Assembly: GCA_027488495.1 (NCBI GenBank)
Contig: JAIYBO010000123.1
Location: 1 to 13,814, forward strand
DNA length: 13,814 nt
DNA from: Bacteroidota bacterium
Lineage (GTDB): Bacteria > Bacteroidota > Bacteroidia > NS11-12g > UBA955
Reading direction: 5' to 3'
This document shows positions 1-7,918 of this stretch, piece by piece. The stretch's first letter is position 1; each line of letters begins with the position of its first letter. The notes below the pieces were generated by a model. That model was not told the origin of the DNA and did not search any database. It was given only the letters and a program-made list of their open reading frames with translations. The position numbers and the translations under genes are program-made.

Positions 1-285
1 AAGACCAGCGAATACGCATTAACAGGGGCTGTATTGGCGCAAGACCGTCAGGCCATCACCGATGCCACTTGGGCTTTGAGAAACAGCGCGGGTAACTTCT
101 ACATCAACGACAAGCCAACGGGTGCGGTTGTAGGACAGCAACCCTTCGGTGGTGGAAGAGGCAGCGGAACGAACGACAAGGCGGGTGCTAAGGTGAATTT
201 GTTGCGTTGGGTGAGTCAGCGTACCATCAAGGAGACGTTTGTACCACCAACCGACTATCGCTATCCTTTTTTACAGGCGGATTAA
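1..285 (+). CDS. pruA: L-glutamate gamma-semialdehyde (1-pyrroline-5-carboxylate) dehydrogenase, 3' end only
   Basis: This is the last 94 residues of an NAD-dependent aldehyde dehydrogenase that oxidises glutamate-gamma-semialdehyde to glutamate, the second step of proline breakdown in the cytosol. The frame is open from base 1 and ends at TAA 283-285; the start and catalytic Cys lie outside the window. The visible part carries the C-terminal family signatures: TSEYALTGAVLAQDR near the left edge, then NFYINDKPTGAVVGQQPFGG, and GSGTNDKAGAK followed by a C-terminal tail ending in YRYPFLQAD. The GTNDKAGA motif and the aromatic tail are characteristic of P5C dehydrogenases rather than of generic aldehyde dehydrogenases. 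The gene is convergent with the aminotransferase gene that ends at 287, with one base between them. Whether it is a stand-alone enzyme or the C-terminus of a PutA fusion cannot be read here; stand-alone is usual in Bacteroidota. Confidence 0.93.
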   Translation, partial: KTSEYALTGAVLAQDRQAITDATWALRNSAGNFYINDKPTGAVVGQQPFGGGRGSGTNDKAGAKVNLLRWVSQRTIKETFVPPTDYRYPFLQAD

Positions 286-300
286 ATCAAATCGATTTAA
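282..300. terminator. AT-rich 7-bp inverted repeat at a convergent gene junction (weak bidirectional terminator candidate)
   Basis: TTAAATC (282-288) and GATTTAA (294-300) are perfect inverted repeats around a 5-base loop. They cover both stop codons of the convergent genes ending at 285 and 287. There is no GC-rich stem and no long T tract, so this is at best a weak transcription stop; it may be chance in AT-rich sequence. Confidence 0.2.
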
Positions 301-1123
301 CGAGTTGCTCGAATAAAACGCGCGACACTGTATTTTTCAACTTCTTGCCTTGGTAATCAGCTACCCAGTTGATTCCACGCGTGGCAGAGGTGGTGAAGAT
401 TTCTTCTGAAGCACTCAAATCGATTTCGCTGATGGGACGTTCTTGGATGGAATAGCCATAGGCATCGGCCAGTTGCATAATCACTTTGCGCATCACCCCA
501 TCGATACAATATTCAGAAATGGGCGGGGTGAGGATGAATTCGCCTTTTACCACAAAAATGTTAGACGATACGCTTTCGCAGGGTCGTCCGTATTCGTTGA
601 ATATCACCACATCGTCTAAACCATGCTCTTTGGCATAAATGCCGGCCAAGGTGTAAACGAGGGCGGAACAGGTTTTTAGGGTAGAGGTGTAGTTGCTGTT
701 TTTTACCAACTCTTTGTAGGTGCCAATGTTGAGGCCTTCCTCATTCCATTGATAAGGTCCAACACCTTTTGCTTCATTGATTTCGGTCACCATGCACACG
801 TTGGAGTCGTTGGGAGTATACAAACCATCAGCGTCTCTGAAAATGGTGAGTCGGATCCTTGCCGATGCGAAGTTGGCATCTTTACAGGCCTTCAGGACGG
901 TGGTTTCCCAAGAAATCTCATCCCACCAGGTGGGGAGGTTCAATTTGAGCAACAGCGCCGATTTTCTGATGCGATCTGCATGCAAAGGCAGTTGAAGTAT
1001 GCGTCCATCAGACAGTTTACAGCTTTCAAAAAATCCATCGCCATAGCGGTAACCGCGGCTGCTTGGGGTGAAGTATGGGCTGTCTTCAGCGACGAGTTGG
1101 TTGTTGATAAGGAAAATCGACAT
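287..1123 (-). CDS. class IV (fold-type IV) PLP aminotransferase, 4-amino-4-deoxychorismate lyase / branched-chain aminotransferase-like
   Basis: This is a 278-residue cytosolic PLP enzyme of the aminotransferase class IV family. Seen: an N-terminal RGYRYGDGFFES block (residues 23-34), the HADRIRKSA phosphate-binding segment with Arg51, the probable Schiff-base Lys150 in STLKTCSALVYTLA, Glu183 in CESVSSNIF, and ILTPPISEYCIDGVMR (197-212). The G-x-x-R pattern after TPP and the short length fit ADC lyase (PabC, which releases p-aminobenzoate for folate) or D-amino-acid aminotransferase-like enzymes better than classical IlvE, which is present separately at 10131-11192. The substrate cannot be fixed from sequence. 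The start at 1123 (MSIFLINNQL) is chosen because the 48 codons upstream in this frame are the antisense-frame shadow of the preceding gene. It follows the DUF151 gene by 10 bp, probably as the last gene of the etfB operon. Confidence 0.82.
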   Translation of the reverse strand: MSIFLINNQLVAEDSPYFTPSSRGYRYGDGFFESCKLSDGRILQLPLHADRIRKSALLLKLNLPTWWDEISWETTVLKACKDANFASARIRLTIFRDADGLYTPNDSNVCMVTEINEAKGVGPYQWNEEGLNIGTYKELVKNSNYTSTLKTCSALVYTLAGIYAKEHGLDDVVIFNEYGRPCESVSSNIFVVKGEFILTPPISEYCIDGVMRKVIMQLADAYGYSIQERPISEIDLSASEEIFTTSATRGINWVADYQGKKLKNTVSRVLFEQLVKSI

Positions 1124-1133
1124 GTTTGATTGG

Positions 1134-1757
1134 TTAAGCCGTTCTGCGTTTGATTTCGTCGCGGATTTTTGCCGCCTTGCCGTAATCTTCGTCGTTGATG
1201 GCATCTTCCAGCATTTGCTCCAATTCTTCCAGCGGGAATTTGCCAAAACCGGTGTTCGACGCCACATTGGCCTTGGGTTCCATCAAATCGTCAACCAACT
1301 GCCCAGGGGTTTCTTCGTCTTCAAATTCATCGCTTCGTTCGTCGTTGTAGGACGCTTCGTCGAGGATTTTCTCAACACAAAAAATGGGACATCTGAATTT
1401 GATACCCATGGCGATGGCATCGCTGGTTCTTGAGTCGAGGACAACCAATTTCGACGTTGAATCATTCACACACAAACAGGTGATTCCGGCGTAATAGATG
1501 CCTTCATCGAGCTGTTGGATGTTGATTTCTGTGACGGTGATATCGAATTCACGCAAGGCGTTTGAAAACAAATCGTGGGTCATGGGCCTTGTGGGTTTCA
1601 TGCCTTCAAGTTCCATGGCGATGGCTTGCGCTTCGAATCCGCCAATGATGATGGGTAGAATGCGATTGCCGTTTAACTCCTTCAGATACAGCGTGTAAGC
1701 ACCGTGAGAATGCGCGGGTACGATGTTTCGTATGACCATTTCTACGCGGTTGCTCAT
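1134..1757 (-). CDS. bifunctional nuclease family protein (DUF151) with C-terminal UVR motif
   Basis: This 207-residue protein has two parts. Residues 1-135 form a DUF151/BFN domain, with the conserved LPIIIGGFEAQAIAMELEG (34-52) and the SRTSDAIAMGIKF block (109-121), close to the family's R-x-SDAIA signature. Residues 174-206 form a UvrB/UvrC-type UVR motif (LEELEQMLEDAINDEDYGKA and onward to KRR), a helical hairpin used for protein contacts. A Glu/Asp-rich linker (about 134-160) joins them. The family is named for RNase/DNase activity reported for plant members; the bacterial role is poorly defined. This two-domain form is common in Bacteroidota. It lies 21 bp downstream of etfA and 10 bp upstream of the aminotransferase gene, all on the minus strand. 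The call by family is secure; the function is not. Confidence 0.88.
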   Translation of the reverse strand: MSNRVEMVIRNIVPAHSHGAYTLYLKELNGNRILPIIIGGFEAQAIAMELEGMKPTRPMTHDLFSNALREFDITVTEINIQQLDEGIYYAGITCLCVNDSTSKLVVLDSRTSDAIAMGIKFRCPIFCVEKILDEASYNDERSDEFEDEETPGQLVDDLMEPKANVASNTGFGKFPLEELEQMLEDAINDEDYGKAAKIRDEIKRRTA

Positions 1758-1778
1758 AGGGATGTAATGGGTTAAGGG

Positions 1779-2720
1779 TTAGTTTTTTGCAGCAGTGATC
1801 AACTGTGGTAATATGTCGAATGCGTCACCAACGATTCCATAATCGGCCGCCTTGAAAAAGGGCGCTTCAGGGTCTTTGTTGATGGCAACAATTACTTTGC
1901 TTGAACTTACGCCGGCCAAGTGCTGAATGGCACCTGAAATACCGATGGCGATGTAAAGGTTGGGCTTGATGGTGATACCGGTTTGTCCTACGTGTTCACT
2001 GTGGGGTCTCCATTCCATGTCGCTCACTGGCTTTGAACAAGCGGTGGCAGCACCCAAAATATTGGCCAATTCCTCAATCATGTGCCAGTTTTCTGGACCT
2101 TTCATGCCACGGCCGCCACTCACCACGACTTCTGCTTCGGTGAGGGGGATTTTGCCGGTTACTTTGTTCACGGCAGTGATAGACAAGCCAGAACTTCCCA
2201 AGCTTACGCTGCTAGAGGTTGTTGTTCCGGTTGAATCAAAGGTGGCCAACTCAAATGAATTGGGGGTGATGGCAATGACTTTTTTATCGCGCTGTAAATC
2301 AACAAAAGAAAAGGCTTTGCCAGAGAATACGCCGCGTTTCACCACAAAACCTTGGGTGGTGTTTGGTAAGCTTACTACGTTCGTTGCCAAAGATGCACCC
2401 ATCAATTGCGCCAATCTTGGAGAGATTGATTTACCGGTGTAGGTATTGCTCACAATCACAATGGAAGCGTTTACTTCGTTTGCAACAGCGTTTGCCGCAA
2501 CCGCATAAGCATCTGGCGTGAAAGATTCGCTCGATGCAATGTGGATGGTGGTTTGCGCACCGTATTGACCCAAATCGGCTGTGTTAACACCGTTTCCAAT
2601 GGCCAAGGCCACCACTTCGGTACCCAACATATCAGCAACCTGTCTGCCGTAAGATACTGCCTCGAAAGTGGCTTTTTTGAATTTTCCGTCGCTGATTTCA
2701 GCGAAAACTAGTACTGACAT
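1779..2720 (-). CDS. etfA: electron transfer flavoprotein, alpha subunit
   Basis: This 313-residue protein is the FAD-binding subunit of the soluble ETF heterodimer, which takes electrons from acyl-CoA and related dehydrogenases and passes them toward quinone. The N-terminal domain (1-190) has the usual Rossmann-like start MSVLVFAEISDGKFKK. The C-terminal FAD domain (195-313) is complete: SGGRGMKGPENW (201-212), CSKPVSDMEWRPHSEHVGQT (228-247), the ETF-alpha signature beginning LYIAIGISGAIQHLAG (255-270) and continuing to AINKDPEAPF, and ADYGIVGDAF (292-301). Length matches the family. Its ATG lies one base after the etfB stop, so the two are almost certainly co-transcribed and translationally coupled, which suits a 1:1 complex. 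No truncation or missing motif was seen. Confidence 0.97.
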   Translation of the reverse strand: MSVLVFAEISDGKFKKATFEAVSYGRQVADMLGTEVVALAIGNGVNTADLGQYGAQTTIHIASSESFTPDAYAVAANAVANEVNASIVIVSNTYTGKSISPRLAQLMGASLATNVVSLPNTTQGFVVKRGVFSGKAFSFVDLQRDKKVIAITPNSFELATFDSTGTTTSSSVSLGSSGLSITAVNKVTGKIPLTEAEVVVSGGRGMKGPENWHMIEELANILGAATACSKPVSDMEWRPHSEHVGQTGITIKPNLYIAIGISGAIQHLAGVSSSKVIVAINKDPEAPFFKAADYGIVGDAFDILPQLITAAKN

Positions 2721-2721
2721 A

Positions 2722-3453
2722 TTAAATGACTTTGGCTTCGTTTCTTAAAATATCGATAAGTTTACCTGCCTCTTGGGCATCGATCAATTTCACGCCTGAT
2801 TTTGCCACTGGCAATTCGTAAGACGTGCATTTTGAAAAGTTTGCGTTGGCTTGAGGTGCCAATACTTGCAAGGGTTTGGTTCTTGCTGCCATGATGCCAC
2901 GCATATTGGGGATACGGGGTTCACACAAATCCTTTTGAGCGCTAGCTACACAGGGACCCGCGCAGGTGATAGACTCTCTGCCACCGTCAATGTCGCGATC
3001 GAAAGAGAATTTGCCATCGGCAAAATCAATTCTGGTCACCACGTTGATTGAAGGTATGCCCAACAATGAGCCCAACATGCCACAAACCACACCGCTGTTG
3101 TAATCGATGCTTTCGCGACCTGTTAAAATCAAATCATAGCCCGATGCGATTTTCGCAATTTCCTCAGCCACGTACTGGGCGTCTGTGGGTTCGGCATCGA
3201 TTCTGATGGCCTCGTTGGCTCCCATACTCAACGCTTTACGAATCACAGGTTCTGCTTCGGCTTTGCCCACATGTACAATGGTTAAAGTTCCTCCGTTGGC
3301 TTCTGCAATCTCCAAACCGCGTGTCACCGCCAATTCATCGTATGGATTTAAAATGTACTGAACACCCGCAGTGTTGAACTGTGTGTTGTTATCGGTGAAT
3401 GTGATTTTTGTAGTGGTATCCGGAACCACACTGATGCAAGCAAGGATTTTCAT
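2722..3453 (-). CDS. etfB: electron transfer flavoprotein, beta subunit
   Basis: This is the 243-residue partner of EtfA; it binds structural AMP and contributes the docking surface for dehydrogenases. Visible motifs are the start MKILACISVVPDTTTKI, NPYDELAV (36-43), the AMP-site loop TGRESIDYNSGVVCGMLG (111-128), DIDGGRES (154-161) and EPRIPNMRGIMAARTKPL (178-195), which matches the conserved R-x-PN-x-x-GI-x-x-A-x-x-K pattern. The Tyr-Asn in the AMP loop differs from the DDD-type loop of proteobacterial EtfB; this form is, to my knowledge, the usual one in Bacteroidota. It is the first gene of the probable etfB-etfA-DUF151-aminotransferase operon and is divergent from mpl across 92 bp (3454-3545). 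A -7-like element lies about 22 bp upstream of the start. Confidence 0.96.
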   Translation of the reverse strand: MKILACISVVPDTTTKITFTDNNTQFNTAGVQYILNPYDELAVTRGLEIAEANGGTLTIVHVGKAEAEPVIRKALSMGANEAIRIDAEPTDAQYVAEEIAKIASGYDLILTGRESIDYNSGVVCGMLGSLLGIPSINVVTRIDFADGKFSFDRDIDGGRESITCAGPCVASAQKDLCEPRIPNMRGIMAARTKPLQVLAPQANANFSKCTSYELPVAKSGVKLIDAQEAGKLIDILRNEAKVI

Positions 3454-3474
3454 TCCGGTCTATTAAATATTTTA

Positions 3475-3482
3475 CAAAAATA
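3475..3482 (-). promoter_or_regulatory. Bacteroidota -7 promoter element candidate for the etfB operon
   Basis: Read on the minus strand, 3482 to 3475 is TATTTTTG, a full match to the Bacteroidota -7 consensus TAnnTTTG. It would start transcription roughly 15-20 bases upstream of the etfB ATG. No convincing TTTG/TTG -33 element is seen at the expected distance, so the call rests on the -7 box and its position alone. Confidence 0.38.
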
Positions 3483-3545
3483 GCAAATTTTCCTTGGCTT
3501 TGTTTGAAAGAATCGCGCAAGTTGGTAGTTTCGTTCTTCAAACAC

Positions 3546-4895
3546 ATGAATTATCATTTTATTGCGATCGGTGGGGCAGTGATGCACAATTTGGCTTTGG
3601 AGCTACAACACAACAATCATCACGTTACCGGTAGCGATGATGAAATTTTTGAACCCGCCAAATCTCGATTGCAATCGGCAGGACTTCTGCCAGAAAAATA
3701 CGGTTGGCACCCCGATAAAATCACCACGGATTTAGACGGTGTGATTGTGGGCATGCATGCCAAGCAAGACAACCCAGAGCTATTGCGCGCCTTGGAATTG
3801 GGCATCCAAACTTTCAGTTTTCCAGAATTCATTTACCACCACAGCAGAAACAAAACTCGCTTGGTGATGGCCGGCAGTCATGGCAAAACCACTTGCACAG
3901 GCATGTTGATGCACATTTTGAAAGCGTACCGCGATTTTGATTATTTGGTGGGTTCGCAATTGCCTGGCTTTGAACGCATGGTGAGATTGTCTGATGCACC
4001 GCTGATCGTGATTGAAGGCGACGAGTACCTCACATCGCCCCTAGACCATCGCCCCAAATTTGTGCACTACAAAGCGCATGCGGCCATGATCACCGGTATC
4101 GCTTGGGACCATGTGAACGTTTTCCCCACTGAAGAAATTTATCACAATCAATTTTCATTGCTGATTGATACCTTACAGCCGGGCGGACATTTGTTCTGGT
4201 TCGATGGGGATTCGGAGCTGAAACACATCGCAGAAAAAAGTGGATTTCCTCAACAAGAAAGTTACGATGCGCCAAACTATGAAAATGTGAAAGGGGGCAC
4301 CATCGTATCGGTGAATGGAGAAAAGTATCAATTGCCATTCTATGGCCGACACAATCTGCAAAATGCGGCGGGGGTAGTGAAGATGGCATCAACCATTGGA
4401 ATTACGGAGGCGGAAGCGTGGACGGCTTTGCAAACTTTCCCTGGCACAGCCAAGCGATTGGAGCCCATTCTCGAAACCGAAAATCTCACCGTGATCAGGG
4501 ATTTTGCCCATGCGCCATCAAAAGTACAAGCATCGGTATCCGCCGTGAGGGAGCAATACCCCAACCACAAGTTCTTGGCGGTGTTTGAAGTGCATACTTA
4601 CAGCAGCTTAAATCCCGATTTCATGGGTCGATACAAGGGTACTTTGGATCCAGCCGATGCGGTTTGTATTTTGTTTGATCCGCACGTATTTGAACTCAAA
4701 CGCATGGAAGTGCCCTCAAAAGAAACGGTGGAATCCCGGTTTGGAAAAGGTAAGGCCATGAATGACCTTGGTGCGTTAATGTCTTGGCTATCAGATGAAA
4801 CATCAACCGATCAAGCCGTGGTTGTGTTGCTCATGAGCAGTGGAAATCTGGCTGGGTTGGACTTGAATTACTTCACCAAATCCAATCGCTCGTAA
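3546..4895 (+). CDS. mpl: UDP-N-acetylmuramate:L-alanyl-gamma-D-glutamyl-meso-diaminopimelate ligase (murein peptide ligase)
   Basis: This 449-residue cytosolic Mur-family ligase uses ATP to rejoin recovered murein tripeptide to UDP-MurNAc, bypassing MurC, MurD and MurE. Domains: an N-terminal UDP-binding Rossmann fold (MNYHFIAIGGAVMHNLALEL, 1-20), a central ATPase with P-loop AGSHGKTTCTG (109-119), the acidic EGDEYLTSPLDHRPKFVHY (157-175) and ITGIAWDHVNVF (182-193), and a C-terminal domain with GRHNLQNAAG (267-276) and DFAHAPSKV (319-327). The EGDEY...D-x-R-x-KF-x-HY block is typical of Mpl and separates it from MurC. The start at 3546 is chosen because the Rossmann strand begins directly there; an in-frame ATG at 3504 would add 14 residues. 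Its 3' end overlaps the convergent GH3 fusion gene by 28 bp (4868-4895). The N-terminal GGAVMHNLA is slightly divergent from the usual GG-x-x-M-x-x-LA. Confidence 0.92.
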   Translation: MNYHFIAIGGAVMHNLALELQHNNHHVTGSDDEIFEPAKSRLQSAGLLPEKYGWHPDKITTDLDGVIVGMHAKQDNPELLRALELGIQTFSFPEFIYHHSRNKTRLVMAGSHGKTTCTGMLMHILKAYRDFDYLVGSQLPGFERMVRLSDAPLIVIEGDEYLTSPLDHRPKFVHYKAHAAMITGIAWDHVNVFPTEEIYHNQFSLLIDTLQPGGHLFWFDGDSELKHIAEKSGFPQQESYDAPNYENVKGGTIVSVNGEKYQLPFYGRHNLQNAAGVVKMASTIGITEAEAWTALQTFPGTAKRLEPILETENLTVIRDFAHAPSKVQASVSAVREQYPNHKFLAVFEVHTYSSLNPDFMGRYKGTLDPADAVCILFDPHVFELKRMEVPSKETVESRFGKGKAMNDLGALMSWLSDETSTDQAVVVLLMSSGNLAGLDLNYFTKSNRS

Positions 4896-7800
4896 ATCGC
4901 CTTGAGTAAATCGCCCCGAAAACCGAGTTGAGAGATTTTTTTGTTCGATTCACTGGGGTAGGTTCTGTTCGATAAAAAAACAAACGTGAGTTCGTTGGCG
5001 GGATCGCTCCAAGCCCAAGTGCCTGTATAGCCACTGTGTCCGAACAAAGTACCCGGTGCATCCTCAAATACATTGGCTTTGTTGCCTGTTTTGCCGTTGG
5101 GTTTGTCGAATCCCAAGCCCCGGTATCCCGTTTTGCCTTTTGTATTGTGAATTCGGGTGAATAAATCCACGGTGGAAGGACGCAATACGTAGCCGCCGCC
5201 ATCAATGGGATGTCCTTTTTCCTGCAGCATATACATCAGTTTGGCGAGGTCCATTGCATTGGAAAATAAGCCGGCATTGCCTGCAATACCACCCATCATC
5301 ATCGAGCTTGGGTCATGGACAATGCCACGCACTTCGCCCCGGGGCCACAAAGAATCCATCAAAGTGGGTGCAATTCGATGAAGCGGAATTCCGTGTTTTT
5401 CTGGATGGAAAGTCATGGTTTTCAATCCCATGGGTTCGTAAAACTGCCTTTCAACATAGTCATTCAGAGGCATCCCGGTTTTGTATTCAATCCATTTGCC
5501 CAACAATATCATGTTGATATCGCTGTACACGTATTCTTTGTTGCTGCTGGGCACCGTAGCGATAGTCCATTTCCAAACAGAGTCTTTCCAGCGATTTTCC
5601 AAACACATGCCTGGTCCTATTTGAAACTGTAGCGGCTGATCGTTCTCACCCACAGTGATTTGCGATTGTTGGGGCGCTTCGTTCAATTGACAGGGGACGC
5701 ACTTCGCACCGGCTTTTATGGCCATTTTTTGTAGCGGTAAAAACGGGGGCAAACCACTTTGGTGTGTGAGTAGTTCTCTGAAAGTGACCGATGCCAATGG
5801 ACCATTTTTGATGCTTGGGTCTTTCCATTGGGCACCCAATTTTTGATCGAGCGACAATCCCTTCGTGTTTTCGTAAACTTTCATGAAAGCCAGTGTGGTG
5901 GCCGCTATTTTGGTGATTGAAGCCACATCATAAACATGGTCTTGGTGGGCTTCTATCTCATTGCCCAACAGGTCTTTGACTTGCCCAACATGGATGTTTG
6001 CTACAATGAGTCCGTTTCTTAAAACCACGAGCTGTGCCGATGGGAAAATCCCTTTTGCCAAACCCTCTTTCATCATCGAATCCAAGACATGGGGCAGGGC
6101 AGGGTCGTATCCGTTCGAAATCCCGTTGGCGTAATGAAGGTCGGTTTTGAAATTCTCATCTTGCAACTGAGACAATCCACTGTTGTTGGCGCCGTAATGG
6201 TGAGAGAGCCCAAACGACATTCTCACGGCAGCGCGCAAGGATCGTTTGTTGTATTCGTGGGCCAGAACAATGGGCGTTTTACAAGTGGTATTGATCAAAG
6301 TTTGTATGCCGTATTGATGCCCAAAGTGAATGTAAAATCCATTTTTGCTGTTGCACAATGCCGATTGCCAAGGCGATGGAATGCCGCGTGATTTGTTGCC
6401 CCAGGTGGGCCAGTCCAATCCGATGTATAAATGTTGGCTGCTCTGAATAGCATACAAACTGCTGTCGATCTGATCTTTGGTGGCATTCCAAGGAAGGCGA
6501 AGGCTTTGTATCTGACCGTTTCTGTATTGTTGAATATGGGGAATCAACTCTTTGGGGATGCTATCGCCAATCACCACCAAAATCAAAGTATCGCTTTGCA
6601 AACCGGATGTGAGGAATCGGGGCGATTCGCTGAGGGTGCTGCTGTCTTTTGGTTTGATTCTGCAATAAATGACTGATTCATCGGCAATTTGCTGAGCGTA
6701 TAAATCATTGTATTCGCCTTTGATGTTTAATAGGTCGCTTTCCAAGTTTACGGGATCCACAAATCGATTGGCGAATAGTCCCAAGTCATATTTGGTTGCT
6801 AACAAACGAATCACTCGCTCCGAGATTTCCGCACTGTCGATTTCGCCTTTGGCCCTGCTTTTCTCAGCTGAATCCAAGAAACCCACAACATCCTCGGGGA
6901 ATAAGATGATGTCGTTGCCCGCTTTGAGTGCCAATAGCGCCACGTCGGCCGGACTGCCCACCTTTGCAACGCCTTTCATGTTGAGTGCATCGGTGATGAT
7001 TAGGCCTTGGTATCGCAAATCGTGCCTCAGCCATTGTGAAACGTATTTCGGTGAAATGGAAGAGGGCAGCGCAGAGGTTGAATCAATGCATAAAACCTTT
7101 AAATGGGCCACCATGATGGAGGCAACTCGATCAGAAATCAACTTTTCAAAGGGCGCCAAATCATCGCGAAGCAATGCGCTCAACGATTTGGTAACCACTG
7201 GGAGGTCTTTGTGAGAATCGGTCTTTGTATCGCCATGACCGGGGAAATGCTTGGCTGAGGCCAAAACACCTTCGGATTGAAGTCCACTGGCCAGCGCAGA
7301 ACCCATTTTGGCGACATTGTGGGGATCTGAACCGAAACTGCGGAAGCCAATGATGGGGTTGTTGGGTTCGGTATTTACATCAATTGACGGGGCGAAGTTG
7401 ATGTGGATGCCAAGTCGTTTGCATTGCTTGCCCATGGATTTGCCCGTTTCGTAGGCCAAATGGGTACTGAAAGTGGCCCCTAGGGTCATTTGGAAGGGAT
7501 ATTTTTCCATGCCCGTTAATCGCATCGCAGGACCCCATTCTCCGTCGATGCCGATGAGCAAAGGCAATTCACTTTCTTGTTGGAAATAATTGGTGAGGTA
7601 TACCTGATTCAGGGGCTGGCCTTGAAAGAAAATGATGCCACCCACGCCGCACTCGCGGATTTGATACAACAATCGCTTGTTGAATTGCACAGAATCGAAC
7701 ATTTCATCGGCGCGATTTTCTCTGCTCCAAGCCGGAACCATGAGCGTTTGGGCCAATTGCTCTCTAAACGAAAGTTTTTTGACGATGGATTGGGCAAATT

Positions 7801-7918
7801 CGATACCCTCGGTGGAATGCTCAAATCCTTTGGAAAAGTCTTTTTGAGCCCATGACATTGAATGTATAGCAAAGCATAGAACCGCTGTGGCCATTTTTTT
7901 CAATGAGTTTGGTATCAT
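4868..7918 (-). CDS. secreted GH3 beta-N-acetylglucosaminidase (NagZ-like) fused to a beta-lactamase-fold serine hydrolase
   Basis: This 1016-residue two-enzyme protein appears to be exported. Residues 1-24 look like a Sec signal peptide (MIPNSLKKMATAVLCF, then SWA before Q25). Residues 40-385 are a GH3 catalytic domain with the NagZ signature KHFPGHGDTKTDSH (223-236; His/Asp acid-base pair) and the nucleophile Asp310 in ITDALNMKG. Residues 390-600 are a GH3 C-terminal-like region. Residues 605-1016 are a class C beta-lactamase/AmiE-type domain with SITK (667-670; Ser667 nucleophile), YSD (798-800, in the place of Y-x-N) and HSG (961-963). Inferred role: it removes GlcNAc from muropeptides, and the second domain cleaves an amide or ester, possibly the MurNAc-peptide bond as in the separate Bacillus NagZ/AmiE pair. 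The start at 7918 is chosen because it opens directly into the signal peptide; the 54 codons upstream look like non-coding frame. It converges on and overlaps mpl. Confidence 0.88.
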   Translation of the reverse strand: MIPNSLKKMATAVLCFAIHSMSWAQKDFSKGFEHSTEGIEFAQSIVKKLSFREQLAQTLMVPAWSRENRADEMFDSVQFNKRLLYQIRECGVGGIIFFQGQPLNQVYLTNYFQQESELPLLIGIDGEWGPAMRLTGMEKYPFQMTLGATFSTHLAYETGKSMGKQCKRLGIHINFAPSIDVNTEPNNPIIGFRSFGSDPHNVAKMGSALASGLQSEGVLASAKHFPGHGDTKTDSHKDLPVVTKSLSALLRDDLAPFEKLISDRVASIMVAHLKVLCIDSTSALPSSISPKYVSQWLRHDLRYQGLIITDALNMKGVAKVGSPADVALLALKAGNDIILFPEDVVGFLDSAEKSRAKGEIDSAEISERVIRLLATKYDLGLFANRFVDPVNLESDLLNIKGEYNDLYAQQIADESVIYCRIKPKDSSTLSESPRFLTSGLQSDTLILVVIGDSIPKELIPHIQQYRNGQIQSLRLPWNATKDQIDSSLYAIQSSQHLYIGLDWPTWGNKSRGIPSPWQSALCNSKNGFYIHFGHQYGIQTLINTTCKTPIVLAHEYNKRSLRAAVRMSFGLSHHYGANNSGLSQLQDENFKTDLHYANGISNGYDPALPHVLDSMMKEGLAKGIFPSAQLVVLRNGLIVANIHVGQVKDLLGNEIEAHQDHVYDVASITKIAATTLAFMKVYENTKGLSLDQKLGAQWKDPSIKNGPLASVTFRELLTHQSGLPPFLPLQKMAIKAGAKCVPCQLNEAPQQSQITVGENDQPLQFQIGPGMCLENRWKDSVWKWTIATVPSSNKEYVYSDINMILLGKWIEYKTGMPLNDYVERQFYEPMGLKTMTFHPEKHGIPLHRIAPTLMDSLWPRGEVRGIVHDPSSMMMGGIAGNAGLFSNAMDLAKLMYMLQEKGHPIDGGGYVLRPSTVDLFTRIHNTKGKTGYRGLGFDKPNGKTGNKANVFEDAPGTLFGHSGYTGTWAWSDPANELTFVFLSNRTYPSESNKKISQLGFRGDLLKAIYERLDLVK

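Noticed and set aside
1124..1267. N-terminal extension of the class IV aminotransferase by 48 codons
   Set aside because: It overlaps the DUF151 gene in another frame, its sequence is Trp/Lys/Ser-rich shadow, and the family's first beta strand begins exactly at the 1123 start.
749..1433. Plus-strand open frames opposite the aminotransferase and DUF151 genes
   Set aside because: They are shadows of two well-supported minus-strand genes, without motifs or plausible starts.
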